Below the pieces are notes generated by a model that had not been told where the DNA came from, made no database searches, and was given only the letters and a program-made list of their open reading frames with translations. Of a DNA stretch of 64,000 bases, positions 24,002 to 33,085 are shown one piece after another (within the stretch, counting starts at the first letter, position 1; every line of letters starts with the position of its first letter). The translations under genes and the position numbers were made by a program. Source of the stretch: SIG459 sp045631645 (lineage in GTDB: Bacteria; Bacillota; Clostridia; Oscillospirales; Oscillospiraceae); the NCBI GenBank assembly GCA_045631645.1, contig JAZQVC010000024.1, forward strand, positions 1 through 64,000, read 5' to 3'.

Positions 24002-25336
24002 ATGAAAAGAGAAAGATTGGGAAGCCGTCTTGGCTTTATCCTTCTGAGCGCCGGCTGCGCCATCGGCTGCGGCAACGTTTGGAAGTTCCCCTGGCTCACC
24101 GGTCAAAACGGCGGCGGCGGATTTGTTCTTATCTATGTCCTCTGCCTTATTTTCCTCGGTCTGCCCGTTATGGTTATGGAATTTGCTATGGGTCGCGCCG
24201 CTCAGGCCAGCCCCGTTCGTATGTATCAGAAGCTCCAGAAGCCCGGCAAGAAGTGGGGATTTATGGGTTATCTGTCCCTGCTGGGCAACATCTGCCTTAT
24301 GGCATTCTACACCGTTGTCACCGGCTGGATGATCTATTACTTCTATAAGTTCCTCGTTGGCCAGCATATGGGTCTCGGCTTTGTAGGCATGATCACCAAC
24401 CCCGGCGTCAATGTTGGCTTCCTTGCTATCGCCGTTGTTGTTGGCTTTATAATCCTCAGCTTCAACCTTCAGGGCGGTCTTGAAAGAGTTACCAAGTATA
24501 TCATGGGAGCTCTTCTCCTCCTTATGATCGTACTTGCAGTCCGTTCCTTCACCCTTTCCGGCGCTGCCGAGGGTCTGAAGTTCTATCTGCTCCCCGACCT
24601 CAGCGAGATAAAGGGTACCACCGTTGTTGCCGCAATGAACCAGGCCTTCTTCACTCTTTCTTTGGGCATTGGCTCCATGGCCATTTTCGGCAGCTATCTG
24701 GACAAGGACCGCTCCCTTCTGGGCGAAAGCGTGAACATCGTTCTGCTTGATACCTTCGTTGCAATCACCGCAGGTCTCATCATTTTCCCCGCTTGCTTCA
24801 CCTACAACATGGAAGCCGGCGCAGGTCCCGGACTCCTTTTCGACACCATGGCAACCGTATTCTGCCAGATGGAAGGCGGCCGCATTTGGGGTACTCTGTT
24901 CTTCCTCTTCATGGTCTTTGCCGCGCTTTCCACTGAGCTTGCAGTTTTCGAGAATATTCTCGCCTGCGTCCGTGAGCTTACCGGTTGGAAGCGCCCCAAG
25001 GGCTGCATTGTTTGCGGCATCGGCATTTTCATCATTTCCATCACCACCGCTCTCGGTTACAGCATCTTCAAGTTCCAGCCTTTCGCAGACGGCTCTGCAT
25101 GGCTCGATCTTTGGGACTTCATCGTCAGCTACAATCTGCTGCCTCTGGGCTCTCTGGCCATTGCACTCTTCTGCTGCTATAAGTTCGGCTGGGGCTGGGA
25201 TGCCTTCCTCGCTGAAGCCAATGCAGGTAAGGGTCTCAAGGTACGCGACTGGATGAAGTGGATCTTCCGTTACCTCGTTCCCGTAGTAATCATCTTCATC
25301 TACATCTACGGCCTCGTAACCTTCCCCTGGAAGTGA
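24002..25336 (+). CDS. Sodium-dependent amino-acid transporter, NSS/SNF family
   Basis: 444 residues with about 11 membrane segments, the short bacterial form of the neurotransmitter:sodium symporter family (LeuT, MhsT, TnaT). The first helix shows the unwound substrate/Na+ site: GCAIGCGNVWKFPWLTGQNG, then VMEFAMGRAAQ. A second family segment is GGLERVTKYIMG. It imports an amino acid, often Trp, Tyr or a branched-chain residue, with sodium. Codon usage is strongly biased (nearly all AAG, CTC, GGC), suggesting high expression. It stands alone between its promoter and a strong terminator. Confidence 0.93.
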   Translation: MKRERLGSRLGFILLSAGCAIGCGNVWKFPWLTGQNGGGGFVLIYVLCLIFLGLPVMVMEFAMGRAAQASPVRMYQKLQKPGKKWGFMGYLSLLGNICLMAFYTVVTGWMIYYFYKFLVGQHMGLGFVGMITNPGVNVGFLAIAVVVGFIILSFNLQGGLERVTKYIMGALLLLMIVLAVRSFTLSGAAEGLKFYLLPDLSEIKGTTVVAAMNQAFFTLSLGIGSMAIFGSYLDKDRSLLGESVNIVLLDTFVAITAGLIIFPACFTYNMEAGAGPGLLFDTMATVFCQMEGGRIWGTLFFLFMVFAALSTELAVFENILACVRELTGWKRPKGCIVCGIGIFIISITTALGYSIFKFQPFADGSAWLDLWDFIVSYNLLPLGSLAIALFCCYKFGWGWDAFLAEANAGKGLKVRDWMKWIFRYLVPVVIIFIYIYGLVTFPWK

Positions 25337-25349
25337 TTCAAAATTTTAT

Positions 25350-25384
25350 AAAAGTGCACGGATTAAATTCCGTGCACTTTTTTT
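25350..25384 (+). terminator. Terminator of the NSS transporter gene
   Basis: Arms AAGTGCACGGA and TCCGTGCACTT with a TTAAAT loop and a T run. Confidence 0.9.
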
Positions 25385-25445
25385 GTGGAAAAAATCTTGC
25401 TTATAAGCTATAATGATTTTACTAACAGCAAAGGATTTTTAAACT

Positions 25446-26252
25446 ATGGCAAATATAATCGAAATTACGGATTTCAATGACCCCAGACTGGATATATACG
25501 CAAGGCTCACAGAAAACCAACTCCTCAACAGAGAGCATCCCGAGGATGGAATTTTCATCGCCGAAAGCCCCAAGGTTGTTGAAAGAGCACTGGATGCCGG
25601 CTATGAGGCCGTCAGCATACTCACCGAGCGCAGACATATCGAGGGACAATCTGCCCACATACTCCGTCGCTGCGGCGATGTTCCAATTTTCACTGCGGAG
25701 CTTGATGTGCTTACAAAGCTTACGGGTTTCAAGCTTACCCGCGGTCTTCTCTGTGCTATGAGACGCCGCAGCCTTCCCACCCTTGAGCAGGTATGCGAAG
25801 GCACAAGGCGCCTTGCAGTTTTGGAAAACGTTGTGAACCCCACAAATATAGGCGCTATCTTCCGCTCCGCAGCTGCGCTGAATATGGATGCGGTGCTGCT
25901 CACCCCTGCCTGCTGCGACCCTCTCTACCGCCGCTCAAGCCGCGTGAGTATGGGTACTGTTTTCCAGATACCATGGACATATCTTGGCGAGGATTGGCAC
26001 GCACAGCTCAAAAATATGGGCTTTAAGACCGTTTCCATGGCGCTCAAGGAAGATAGTCTAAATATTGATGACCCCCGCCTTGCCGCAGAAAAACGCCTTG
26101 CAGTTATCCTCGGCACAGAGGGTGATGGGCTTGCCGACAGCACCATCTGCGACAGCGACTACACAGTATGCATTCCCATGAGCCACGGAGTTGACTCTCT
26201 CAATGTTGCCGCCGCCAGCGCGGTTGCCTTCTGGCAGCTTGGAAAAGAATAA
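25446..26252 (+). CDS. SpoU/TrmH-family RNA 2'-O-methyltransferase
   Basis: 268 residues. The N-terminal substrate-binding part (ENQLLNREHPEDGIFIAESP) is followed by the SPOUT knot. Motif 1 is NPTNIGAIFRSAAALNMDAV, motif 2 is ILGTEGDGLADSTI, and motif 3 is IPMSHGVDSLNVAAASAVAF. It methylates ribose 2'-OH in rRNA or tRNA using S-adenosylmethionine. The target base is not predictable; the N-terminal domain resembles RlmB/TsnR-like enzymes. Single-gene transcript with terminator. Confidence 0.92.
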   Translation: MANIIEITDFNDPRLDIYARLTENQLLNREHPEDGIFIAESPKVVERALDAGYEAVSILTERRHIEGQSAHILRRCGDVPIFTAELDVLTKLTGFKLTRGLLCAMRRRSLPTLEQVCEGTRRLAVLENVVNPTNIGAIFRSAAALNMDAVLLTPACCDPLYRRSSRVSMGTVFQIPWTYLGEDWHAQLKNMGFKTVSMALKEDSLNIDDPRLAAEKRLAVILGTEGDGLADSTICDSDYTVCIPMSHGVDSLNVAAASAVAFWQLGKE

Positions 26253-26255
26253 ATT

Positions 26256-26286
26256 CAAAACGGCAGGAGCTATCCTGCCGTTTTTT
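26256..26286 (+). terminator. Terminator of the RNA methyltransferase gene
   Basis: Arms AAAACGGCAGGA and TCCTGCCGTTTT with a short loop and T run. Confidence 0.88.
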
Positions 26287-26301
26287 GCCACTGTCGCATA
26301 T

Positions 26302-26345
26302 AGGTCAAAAGTTTGACCTTTGGAAAAAAGGATGATAACATCCTT
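26302..26345 (+). promoter_or_regulatory. Two tandem perfect palindromes upstream of the Y-family polymerase
   Basis: AGGTCAAA-AG-TTTGACCT (26302-26319) and AAGGATG-ATAA-CATCCTT (26328-26345) lie side by side 29-70 bases before the polymerase start codon. They do not match the Bacillus LexA consensus. Either may be an operator for the polymerase/YolD pair; the second could alternatively be a small mRNA hairpin. Confidence 0.5.
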
Positions 26346-26373
26346 ATAAAGCTATTGAAAGGAGGCGAAAAAA

Positions 26374-27894
26374 ATGGAGCGGACATATATTTGCATAGAC
26401 TTAAAATCCTTTTATGCCAGCGTTGAGTGCATAGAGCGCGGTCTTGACCCCATGTCCACAAACCTTGTTGTTGCTGATGTTTCCAAAACGGAAAAGACCA
26501 TTTGTCTTGCCGTTACGCCGCCTCTGAAATCTTACGGAATTTCAGGAAGAGCCCGCCTTTTTGAGCTTATTGAGCAGGTCAAGCTCATAAACATCCAACG
26601 CCTAAAAAATTGCCCCAAGGGTGAATTTTCAGGCCGCTCCGCAGATGCCCGCAAGCTTAAAACCCATCCTGAATTGGAATTGGATTTCATAGCCGCGCCT
26701 CCCAGAATGGCTCTATACATGGATTACAGCAACCGCATTTATCAGGTTTATCTCCGCCATATTGCCCCCGAGGATATTCATGTTTATTCCATAGACGAGG
26801 TTTTTATTGACCTTAGCCCCTATCTCCCCTCATCGGGACTCACCGCCCGTCAGTTCGTCAAAATGCTTATAAAGGAAGTTTATGAGGCCACAGGAGTCAC
26901 CGCCGCCGCAGGCATAGGCACGAATTTATATCTCGCCAAAATTGCCATGGATATTATGGCAAAGCGGGTTGCGGCAGATGCCGACGGAGTGCGCATTGCG
27001 CAGCTTGATGAGCAAAGCTATAGGCGCGAACTTTGGTGCCACCGTCCCCTCACAGATTTTTGGCGTGTTGGACGGGGCATTTCAAAAAAGCTTGAAGCCC
27101 ACGGACTTTTCACTATGGGGGATGTTGCCCGCTGCTCTCTTGGCGAAGCGGGAGACTTTCATAATGAAGAGCTTCTTTATAAGCTTTTCGGAGTCAACGC
27201 GGAGCTTCTCATAGATCACGCGTGGGGCTTTGAAAACTGCACAATTGCCGACATCAAAGCCTACCGCCCCTCCACAAACAGCATTTGCTCGGGTCAGGTT
27301 CTCACAAGTCCCTATACCTTCGAAAAAACAGCCCTTGTCATCCGCGAGATGCTGGATTTGCTCACTTTGGAGCTTGTGGACAAGGGACTTGTCACCGACC
27401 AGATAGTGCTGACTGTTGGTTACGATATTGAAAATCTCACAGACCCCGTTCGAAGAAAATCTTACACAGGAGCAGTCACCACAGATTTTTACGGACGCAA
27501 AGTTCCTAAGCACGCCCACGGCACGGCAAATCTCGGCAGGCACACCGCCTCTACAAGGCTCATTACCGATGCGGTTATGGAGCTTTTTGAGAGGATATGC
27601 GATAAAAATCTCCTTGTGCGCAGGATAAATATTTCCGCAAATCACGTGCTTTATGAAGACAGTGTTCCCGACACATCCATCCCTGAGCAACTTGACCTTT
27701 TCACCGACATTGAGGAGCTTGACCGAAAGCGCCAAGAGGAGGAAAACGCCCTCCTCCGTGAAAAGAAGCGGCAGCAGGCTCTTGTAAATATCAAAAAGCG
27801 CTACGGCAAAAACGCCATTTTGAAGGGTATGAACTTCGAAGAGGGCGCCACAGCCAGAGACAGAAACAGCCAGATAGGCGGCCACAAGGCATAA
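26374..27894 (+). CDS. Y-family DNA polymerase, UvrX/UmuC-like (error-prone)
   Basis: 506 residues. Translesion polymerase of the DinB/UmuC superfamily, in the longer UvrX branch found in Firmicutes mobile and SOS loci. The palm domain has YICIDLKSFYASVECIERG with catalytic Asp8, and VYSIDEVFIDLSPYL with the second catalytic acidic pair; GIGTNLYLAKIAMDIMAKR follows. A charged C-terminal tail rich in Glu, Arg and Lys contains QLDLFTDIEE, which resembles a beta-clamp-binding motif. GGAGG precedes the start. The YolD-like gene follows after 24 bases. Confidence 0.93.
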   Translation: MERTYICIDLKSFYASVECIERGLDPMSTNLVVADVSKTEKTICLAVTPPLKSYGISGRARLFELIEQVKLINIQRLKNCPKGEFSGRSADARKLKTHPELELDFIAAPPRMALYMDYSNRIYQVYLRHIAPEDIHVYSIDEVFIDLSPYLPSSGLTARQFVKMLIKEVYEATGVTAAAGIGTNLYLAKIAMDIMAKRVAADADGVRIAQLDEQSYRRELWCHRPLTDFWRVGRGISKKLEAHGLFTMGDVARCSLGEAGDFHNEELLYKLFGVNAELLIDHAWGFENCTIADIKAYRPSTNSICSGQVLTSPYTFEKTALVIREMLDLLTLELVDKGLVTDQIVLTVGYDIENLTDPVRRKSYTGAVTTDFYGRKVPKHAHGTANLGRHTASTRLITDAVMELFERICDKNLLVRRINISANHVLYEDSVPDTSIPEQLDLFTDIEELDRKRQEEENALLREKKRQQALVNIKKRYGKNAILKGMNFEEGATARDRNSQIGGHKA

Positions 27895-27918
27895 ACGATT
27901 TACGAAAGGAGGAAAACC

Positions 27919-28353
27919 ATGGCAGCAACAGATAATTCTCATCGCTATGACGATATTATTTCTCTCCCTCACCCCACATCGAAAAAGCATCAGCGTATGA
28001 GTCGCGAAAATCGTGCGGCGCAGTTTTCCCCCTTCGCCGCTCTTACGGGCTACGATGCCCTTGTTGACGAAACTGCCCGTCTTACGGAAATGCGCACCGA
28101 GCTGGACGAGCAGCAAAAATCCACCCTTGATGAAATTTTGCGGCAGCTGCTTGAGCATATAGGCGATAAACCCGAAATAGGCATAAGATATTTCCTGCCG
28201 GATCTGAGAAAATTCGGCGGCGAATATATTGACCACCGAGGAAAACTTTGCCGCATAGACCCTTTCGAAGGCAGCCTTCTTTTCGAGGACGGCTTGAAAA
28301 TCGCCATCGAAGATATCTTTGATATCCAAAGTCCTTATTCCAATTCCATATAA
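27919..28353 (+). CDS. YolD-like family protein
   Basis: 144 residues. YolD-like proteins are the usual partner of UvrX/YqjW-type polymerases and probably serve a UmuD-like accessory role in damage tolerance. The chain has a conserved helical part (MSRENRAAQFSPFAALTGYD) and the YolD core IDPFEGSLLFEDGLKIAIED at the C terminus. AAAGGAGG precedes the start, 24 bases after the polymerase stop. A bidirectional terminator follows. Confidence 0.85.
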   Translation: MAATDNSHRYDDIISLPHPTSKKHQRMSRENRAAQFSPFAALTGYDALVDETARLTEMRTELDEQQKSTLDEILRQLLEHIGDKPEIGIRYFLPDLRKFGGEYIDHRGKLCRIDPFEGSLLFEDGLKIAIEDIFDIQSPYSNSI

Positions 28354-28358
28354 AACCA

Positions 28359-28393
28359 AAAGCTCTGTGCCTTCCAGCACAGAGCTTTTTCTT
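28359..28393. terminator. Bidirectional terminator between YolD and flavin reductase genes
   Basis: Arms AAAGCTCTGTGC (28359-28370) and GCACAGAGCTTT (28377-28388) between two converging genes. Confidence 0.88.
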
Positions 28394-28949
28394 ATTTTAT
28401 CTTTTTGCCGTCTTCAAATGCATTTGCCACAACATCTCCCAGAGAAAGATAAGTATGGTTGACGGGGTCATAACAAATGGGCTTGAGCTTTTGGGGGTCT
28501 ATTTTCCCCTCTGTAAGCACGCTTTCATCGGCAAGGATATTGACGATTTCGCCTATGAGCAGTTCGCTCTCCGTGTCGTAGCTTACAAGGCGGCATTCCA
28601 AGGTCATGAGAAGCTCATCGATTATGGGAGCATCCACATTCTCGCTTTTGGTGGCATGCCAGCCGCAGCGGGAAAATTTATCGGCAACCGCGTTGCCCGA
28701 AACTATGCCCACATAGTCTGCCTCAACAGCATTTTTCTCATCCGCCATGCTGACGGTGAAGGCGCCTCTTGCCAGAATATTCTTCATGGTCTTATGACCC
28801 TGACTCACATAAATGGCTATGCGGTTGATATCTGCCGCGCTGCCCCAAGCCGCATTCATAGCGTTGGGAGTTCCCTCCTCATCATAGGAGGCGATTATAA
28901 GCACGGGCATGGGAAACAAAAAGGGCTTTGCACCGAAGGATTTTCTCAT
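28392..28949 (-). CDS. Flavin reductase family protein (FMN-binding split barrel)
   Basis: 185 residues from the ATG at 28949, with an AGAGG site in the end of the preceding gene. The split-barrel flavoprotein signature is visible: PVLIIASYDEEGTPNAMNAA, then AIYVSQGHKTMKNI and GAFTVSMADEKN. Such proteins use NAD(P)H to reduce FMN or act as small FMN proteins. It begins one base after the stop of a paralogue (28951-29466), so the two form an operon of related flavoproteins. Confidence 0.88.
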   Translation of the reverse strand: MRKSFGAKPFLFPMPVLIIASYDEEGTPNAMNAAWGSAADINRIAIYVSQGHKTMKNILARGAFTVSMADEKNAVEADYVGIVSGNAVADKFSRCGWHATKSENVDAPIIDELLMTLECRLVSYDTESELLIGEIVNILADESVLTEGKIDPQKLKPICYDPVNHTYLSLGDVVANAFEDGKKIK

Positions 28950-28950
28950 A

Positions 28951-29466
28951 TTACACCTCTCCGAAGGCATCTTCAATATAGCCTATATACATATAGTGGG
29001 GTTCATATCTGGAGTAAACTCCCTCCCGCCATTTTTCGGGCACGCAGTTTACATCAAACTGTTGAGAGAAAACCTTTCTGCAGACGAAGGTCAGCTCCGA
29101 CTGGGCAAAGCCAACACCTTTTTCAAGAGCAAGGGGAGTAAGAGATGTTTTTGCCATCTTGTCGCCGTCTCTGCCTGAAAGTGTACCGAGAATTTCGGCA
29201 TCCTTTCGGTTTTCCTCAGGGAGGAAACTTATGACAAAATAGTCGTTTTTCTCCATAAACTCAAAGGTATAGCGGTCGGGGCGCACATAAATGGTCACTG
29301 CGGCGCCGGGATGTTCCCAGACATTGCCCAACATACCCCAACTGAGGGTCATGCAGTTATAATCATCAATGCTGCCTGCGGACACGATTGCCCACTGCTC
29401 ACTGAATTTTCTGAAAACATCATATCTTGCATCCAGAAAATTTTCTTTTGTTATCTTCTCTGCCAT
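28951..29466 (-). CDS. Flavin reductase family protein (paralogue)
   Basis: 171 residues from the ATG at 29466, which has GGTGG upstream; an in-frame GTG three codons earlier is less likely. Split-barrel features: QWAIVSAGSIDDYNCMTLSW, YVRPDRYTFEFMEKNDYFVI and FLPEENRKDAEILGTLSGRD. It is only distantly related to the next gene. It lies 15 bases after the MacB-like permease gene, so the pair may be transcribed from the efflux operon's promoter. Confidence 0.85.
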   Translation of the reverse strand: MAEKITKENFLDARYDVFRKFSEQWAIVSAGSIDDYNCMTLSWGMLGNVWEHPGAAVTIYVRPDRYTFEFMEKNDYFVISFLPEENRKDAEILGTLSGRDGDKMAKTSLTPLALEKGVGFAQSELTFVCRKVFSQQFDVNCVPEKWREGVYSRYEPHYMYIGYIEDAFGEV

Positions 29467-29481
29467 AAAATCCACCCTTTT

Positions 29482-30792
29482 TTAATCTCTTCTCAGTGCA
29501 TCGATGGGATTGAGATTTGCAGCCTTAACGGCAGGCACAAGTCCGAAAACAAGGCCGATTATCATGGAAAAGACCACAGATATAATAATCGCAGGCACAG
29601 AGATTGCAACGGGTATTCCATTGGTTTTGGAGATAAGCTCCGCCAATCCGATTCCTATCAAAACGCCGATAATTCCGCCAAGGCTGGTAAGCACCGAGGC
29701 CTCGGTAAGGAACTGGAAGCGGATGCGGCGCTTTTTTGCGCCCAAGGCCTTTTTAAGACCTATCTCGTTGGTGCGCTCTGTGACAGAAACAAGCATTATA
29801 TTCATAACGCCTATGCCGCCTACAAGCAGAGAGATGCTTGCTATCCAGATAAGCTGCTGATTTGTGGAGGAACTCATCTCCTGAAGCTGCTGAGCCTGTT
29901 CAAGAAGATCCTCGCTGCGATAAGAGAAGCGGCTTCCGCTCACTTCCTCGCCTTCGCTCTCTGCTCCGTCTTCGGGAATTTCACTGCTCACGAAAGTATC
30001 GCCCGCTATCTGGCTCTTGCTGAGATAATCCGCAACGCCTTTGCCGGCTTTGGTCATAGCATCGGTGCTTTCGGCGCGAACAGCAACACTCTGGGGCTCA
30101 TCAAAACGGTAGACTATGGGCCAGCTTGTATAAGGCATAAACATTGAGCCGCCCGAGGTATCCGTATACATATAGTAGTCTTCAAAGCTGGTAATATGGG
30201 GCACGAAAGCTGTGCCCTTTTCCACCATTCCGATAACGGTGAAAGGCTCTCCCTGCATCTCAACGGTTTTGCCGATGGGGTACTCACCGGGGAAAAGGCT
30301 TGCTGCGGCCTTTTTGTCGATGAGAATCACCTTGCGGAAAGAGTCGAAATCCTCCTCGGAGAAGTTGCGTCCATAGCTTATATGATAGTCATTGACCTCC
30401 ATATAGGCGCTATCCACACCGAAGACGCCGCCGCTGAAGCTAAGCTTTCCTGCGCTGACGCCATCGCTCCACTGGCGAGAGGTATAAAACGAGACCTTTT
30501 CAACACCATCAAGGGCTTCAAGCTCACCTCTCACATACTCCTCTATAACGGAGACTTCTGCAGGAGGGCTATTATAGCTCATATCGTAGACATAGCTATC
30601 CTCATAAAGCTGCACGGTTACAACATTGCTACCGGAGCCTATGAGGTTTTGCTTTATCTGCTCATTGGTGCCTTTTATGGTGGAAACAATAGTTATAATT
30701 GAGGCTATGCCTATGATTATGCCCAGCATCGTAAGGACGGAGCGCATTTTATGCCCCCAGATTCCCTGAAAGGCAAGTCTTATATTTTCCAT
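29482..30792 (-). CDS. MacB-like ABC transporter permease
   Basis: 436 residues. The N terminus (RLAFQGIWGHKMRSVLTMLG) and first helix IIIGIASIITIVSTIKG match MacB/FtsX-type permeases. A large extracytoplasmic MacB_PCD domain follows (about residues 45-310). Three C-terminal helices end with EIGLKKALGAKKRRIRFQFL and PVKAANLNPIDALRRD, which are hallmark FtsX-family segments. It pairs with the ATPase at 32393-33085 and two adaptor proteins. Such systems export peptides, antibiotics or envelope components rather than import. Confidence 0.92.
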   Translation of the reverse strand: MENIRLAFQGIWGHKMRSVLTMLGIIIGIASIITIVSTIKGTNEQIKQNLIGSGSNVVTVQLYEDSYVYDMSYNSPPAEVSVIEEYVRGELEALDGVEKVSFYTSRQWSDGVSAGKLSFSGGVFGVDSAYMEVNDYHISYGRNFSEEDFDSFRKVILIDKKAAASLFPGEYPIGKTVEMQGEPFTVIGMVEKGTAFVPHITSFEDYYMYTDTSGGSMFMPYTSWPIVYRFDEPQSVAVRAESTDAMTKAGKGVADYLSKSQIAGDTFVSSEIPEDGAESEGEEVSGSRFSYRSEDLLEQAQQLQEMSSSTNQQLIWIASISLLVGGIGVMNIMLVSVTERTNEIGLKKALGAKKRRIRFQFLTEASVLTSLGGIIGVLIGIGLAELISKTNGIPVAISVPAIIISVVFSMIIGLVFGLVPAVKAANLNPIDALRRD

Positions 30793-30804
30793 AGCCGCTC
30801 CTCC

Positions 30805-32400
30805 TTAATATCCATAGAGGGTTTCCCAAGTGCCCTCCTGAGTGGGAGCGCCTTCTTTAACTTCCTTTCCGTAGGGGAAAGCAAGATAATCCTCCGCGCT
30901 TATACCTTCAATAACCTTGGAGTATTCGCCCCAAAGCATACCACCGAGGCGCACTCTGCGTTTGACAAGAAGTCCATCCTCGCCGCGTACATAGACATAA
31001 GTGGATGCGCCCTCGCTGATAACAAAGGCATTATTCACATAGAGGCTGCCGTGCTGTCCCTCTCCCTCACCCTGACGGAGAGTGGTTGAAACATAGTAGC
31101 CATCCTGAAGCTCAGCGGATTCATCAATAAATACCTTGTAGGGATAATAGGAGATATTCTGGGCTCCGCCGTAGTAATAGTTTCCGTCCTCCTGTGGGAA
31201 GGGCTGGATTTCCACGATGGTTCCTTCATAGCTCATGCCGGTATCCCAACTCATAACATCAACTTTCTGTCCTACGCTGATGCTTTCAAGGTCAAGCTCG
31301 CTGACACTACCCATCACATAGTAGCCTCCTCCGCCTGAAACCTTCATGAGAGGCAATCCTTCCATTCTTGCGGTCTCTTCATCTATGAGACCCTGCACGG
31401 TGCCGTCGAATTCAGCTTCGATTTTTCCGTCATCGGCTTCCTTTTCCATGATTTTGTACTCAGCCTCGCCCATCTTGATGGAAAATTCAAGTTCCTTTAT
31501 CTCGGCCTGCTTGGCGACACGCATGCTGTGGATTTCCGTTGCAGTAAAACCGGAGTTCCATATAACATTGCTTCCGCCGCCTCCTCCGCCGCCGTGGACG
31601 GGGGTGAAATAGGTGAAACGGTAGACAGTGCCCGCAGGGCTTATAATCTCTCCGTTTTCATCCTCCACCGCAGCGCTTGTAACCTTAACAAACTTTAGAC
31701 CGAATTCCTGAGTCACTGCGCCTTCATTGCTGTCCTCCTCCGTATGCTGGAAAACAACATAAAGACTATCCACACCCTTGCCATAAAACAGAGCTTCCAT
31801 CATAAGCTCATCCACCATTGCCTTGCTGCGAAGCCAGCAGTAAAGAGGTGTGAGAGAGGTATCACCCTTGCCTTTATAGACAACATAGTCCTTACCCTCA
31901 AGATCCAGGTCTGAGATTTCAGTCTCAGGCTCTTCGGGCTCTGCATCAGGGTCGGGGGTGGGTTCGGGCATATAGTAGATGGGTACATAGCTATTTATAA
32001 CAGCAAGCTCACGCTTTGCGGTCTGGAGATCAACCTTATCCTGCTCAACGCTGAGCCATTTGCGCTGAAGCTCTATATCGCTGAGAGTTGTGTCATAGGT
32101 CAGCAGCACATCGCCTTTTTTGACGCTCTGTCCATCTTCCACCAATATTTCCGTAACGGTCTGGGTGGAGCTCAGATAAACGGGCTGCACCTTGTCGGTT
32201 GTTATCTGTCCGCTGCTCTCTCCGGAGCCTTCATAATAATCCGCCATGCCCGAAAGGCCTTCGGCAAGACTATAGACATAAACGCTTTCGGCATTGAGCT
32301 TGGGGAGATATACATAGGCGCCTGCAGCCGCAGCAATTAAAATTGCAGCAGCCACCACAAGCCATATCCAGACTTTTTTCTTCTTTTTAGCCTTATTCAT
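30805..32400 (-). CDS. Periplasmic-adaptor-type (HlyD/MacA-like) efflux subunit
   Basis: 531 residues, long for a Gram-positive adaptor. A Lys-rich start (NKAKKKKK) and one N-terminal membrane helix (about 10-31) are followed by the split lipoyl region (QPVYLSSTQTVTEILVEDGQ and SVKKGDVLLTYDTTLSDIEL) and a coiled coil. An inserted segment contains the run HGGGGGGGS (about residue 270). The C-terminal beta domains follow. It sits between the ATPase (8-base overlap) and the permease (12-base gap), so it is part of one export complex. Confidence 0.85.
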   Translation of the reverse strand: MNKAKKKKKVWIWLVVAAAILIAAAAGAYVYLPKLNAESVYVYSLAEGLSGMADYYEGSGESSGQITTDKVQPVYLSSTQTVTEILVEDGQSVKKGDVLLTYDTTLSDIELQRKWLSVEQDKVDLQTAKRELAVINSYVPIYYMPEPTPDPDAEPEEPETEISDLDLEGKDYVVYKGKGDTSLTPLYCWLRSKAMVDELMMEALFYGKGVDSLYVVFQHTEEDSNEGAVTQEFGLKFVKVTSAAVEDENGEIISPAGTVYRFTYFTPVHGGGGGGGSNVIWNSGFTATEIHSMRVAKQAEIKELEFSIKMGEAEYKIMEKEADDGKIEAEFDGTVQGLIDEETARMEGLPLMKVSGGGGYYVMGSVSELDLESISVGQKVDVMSWDTGMSYEGTIVEIQPFPQEDGNYYYGGAQNISYYPYKVFIDESAELQDGYYVSTTLRQGEGEGQHGSLYVNNAFVISEGASTYVYVRGEDGLLVKRRVRLGGMLWGEYSKVIEGISAEDYLAFPYGKEVKEGAPTQEGTWETLYGY

Positions 32401-33085
32401 CGCCGCTGCCCTCCTCCGAATCCGTTATAAGACAGCCGTCGAGAATTCTATAAATCTTGTTTGCTCTTTCGGCAACAGCCTGCTCATGGGTGATCATTAT
32501 AATGGTCATGCCGTTTTCGCTGAGGCTGCGGAATATATCCATAATCTGGTTGCCCGAGGCGGTGTCCAATGCGCCCGTAGGCTCGTCCGCAAGCAGCAGA
32601 CTGGGATTTGTCACGATGGCTCTTGCTATTGCAACGCGCTGACACTGTCCGCCCGAAAGCTGATTGGGCATAAAATTCATTCTGTCTTCAAGACCTACGC
32701 TTTTAAGTGCCTCCGCGGCTCTTTCGCGGCGTTGCTTTTGAGGCACGCCCGCATAAAGCAGGGGCAGGGCGACATTATCCAAAGCCGTCATTTTGGGCAG
32801 AAGATAGAAGTTTTGAAAGACAAATCCTATATACTTATTGCGGATATCCGCAAGCGCATTATCGTCCATTGCGCCTATATCCTGTCCGTCCAGAAGATAA
32901 AGGCCTTCGCTTGCCACATCGAGACAGCCAATAAGGTTCATAAGGGTGGTCTTGCCGCTGCCCGAAGGACCCATAATGGCAAGGTATTCGCCCTTTTCAA
33001 CCTGAAGGCCTATATCCTTCAGCACGGGAACGGAAGCTTTCCCTCGGCTGTAGTTTTTATAAATATGCTCTAACTGCAAAATCAT
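32393..33085 (-). CDS. ABC transporter ATP-binding protein, MacB/LolD type
   Basis: 230 residues, complete ATPase. Walker A is GPSGSGKTTLMN, the Q-loop lies in NKYIGFVFQNFYLLPKM, the signature is LSGGQCQRVAIARAI, and Walker B is LLLADEPTGALD with the switch His in IMITHEQ. The family drives MacB/LolCDE-type permeases, which is consistent with its neighbours. Its start overlaps the upstream adaptor gene by one base (TAATG) and its end overlaps the downstream adaptor gene. Confidence 0.95.
   Translation of the reverse strand: MILQLEHIYKNYSRGKASVPVLKDIGLQVEKGEYLAIMGPSGSGKTTLMNLIGCLDVASEGLYLLDGQDIGAMDDNALADIRNKYIGFVFQNFYLLPKMTALDNVALPLLYAGVPQKQRRERAAEALKSVGLEDRMNFMPNQLSGGQCQRVAIARAIVTNPSLLLADEPTGALDTASGNQIMDIFRSLSENGMTIIMITHEQAVAERANKIYRILDGCLITDSEEGSGDE

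Noticed and set aside
26302..26345. Classical LexA box before the Y-family polymerase
   Set aside because: Neither palindrome contains the GAAC/GTTC half-sites of Firmicutes LexA operators.
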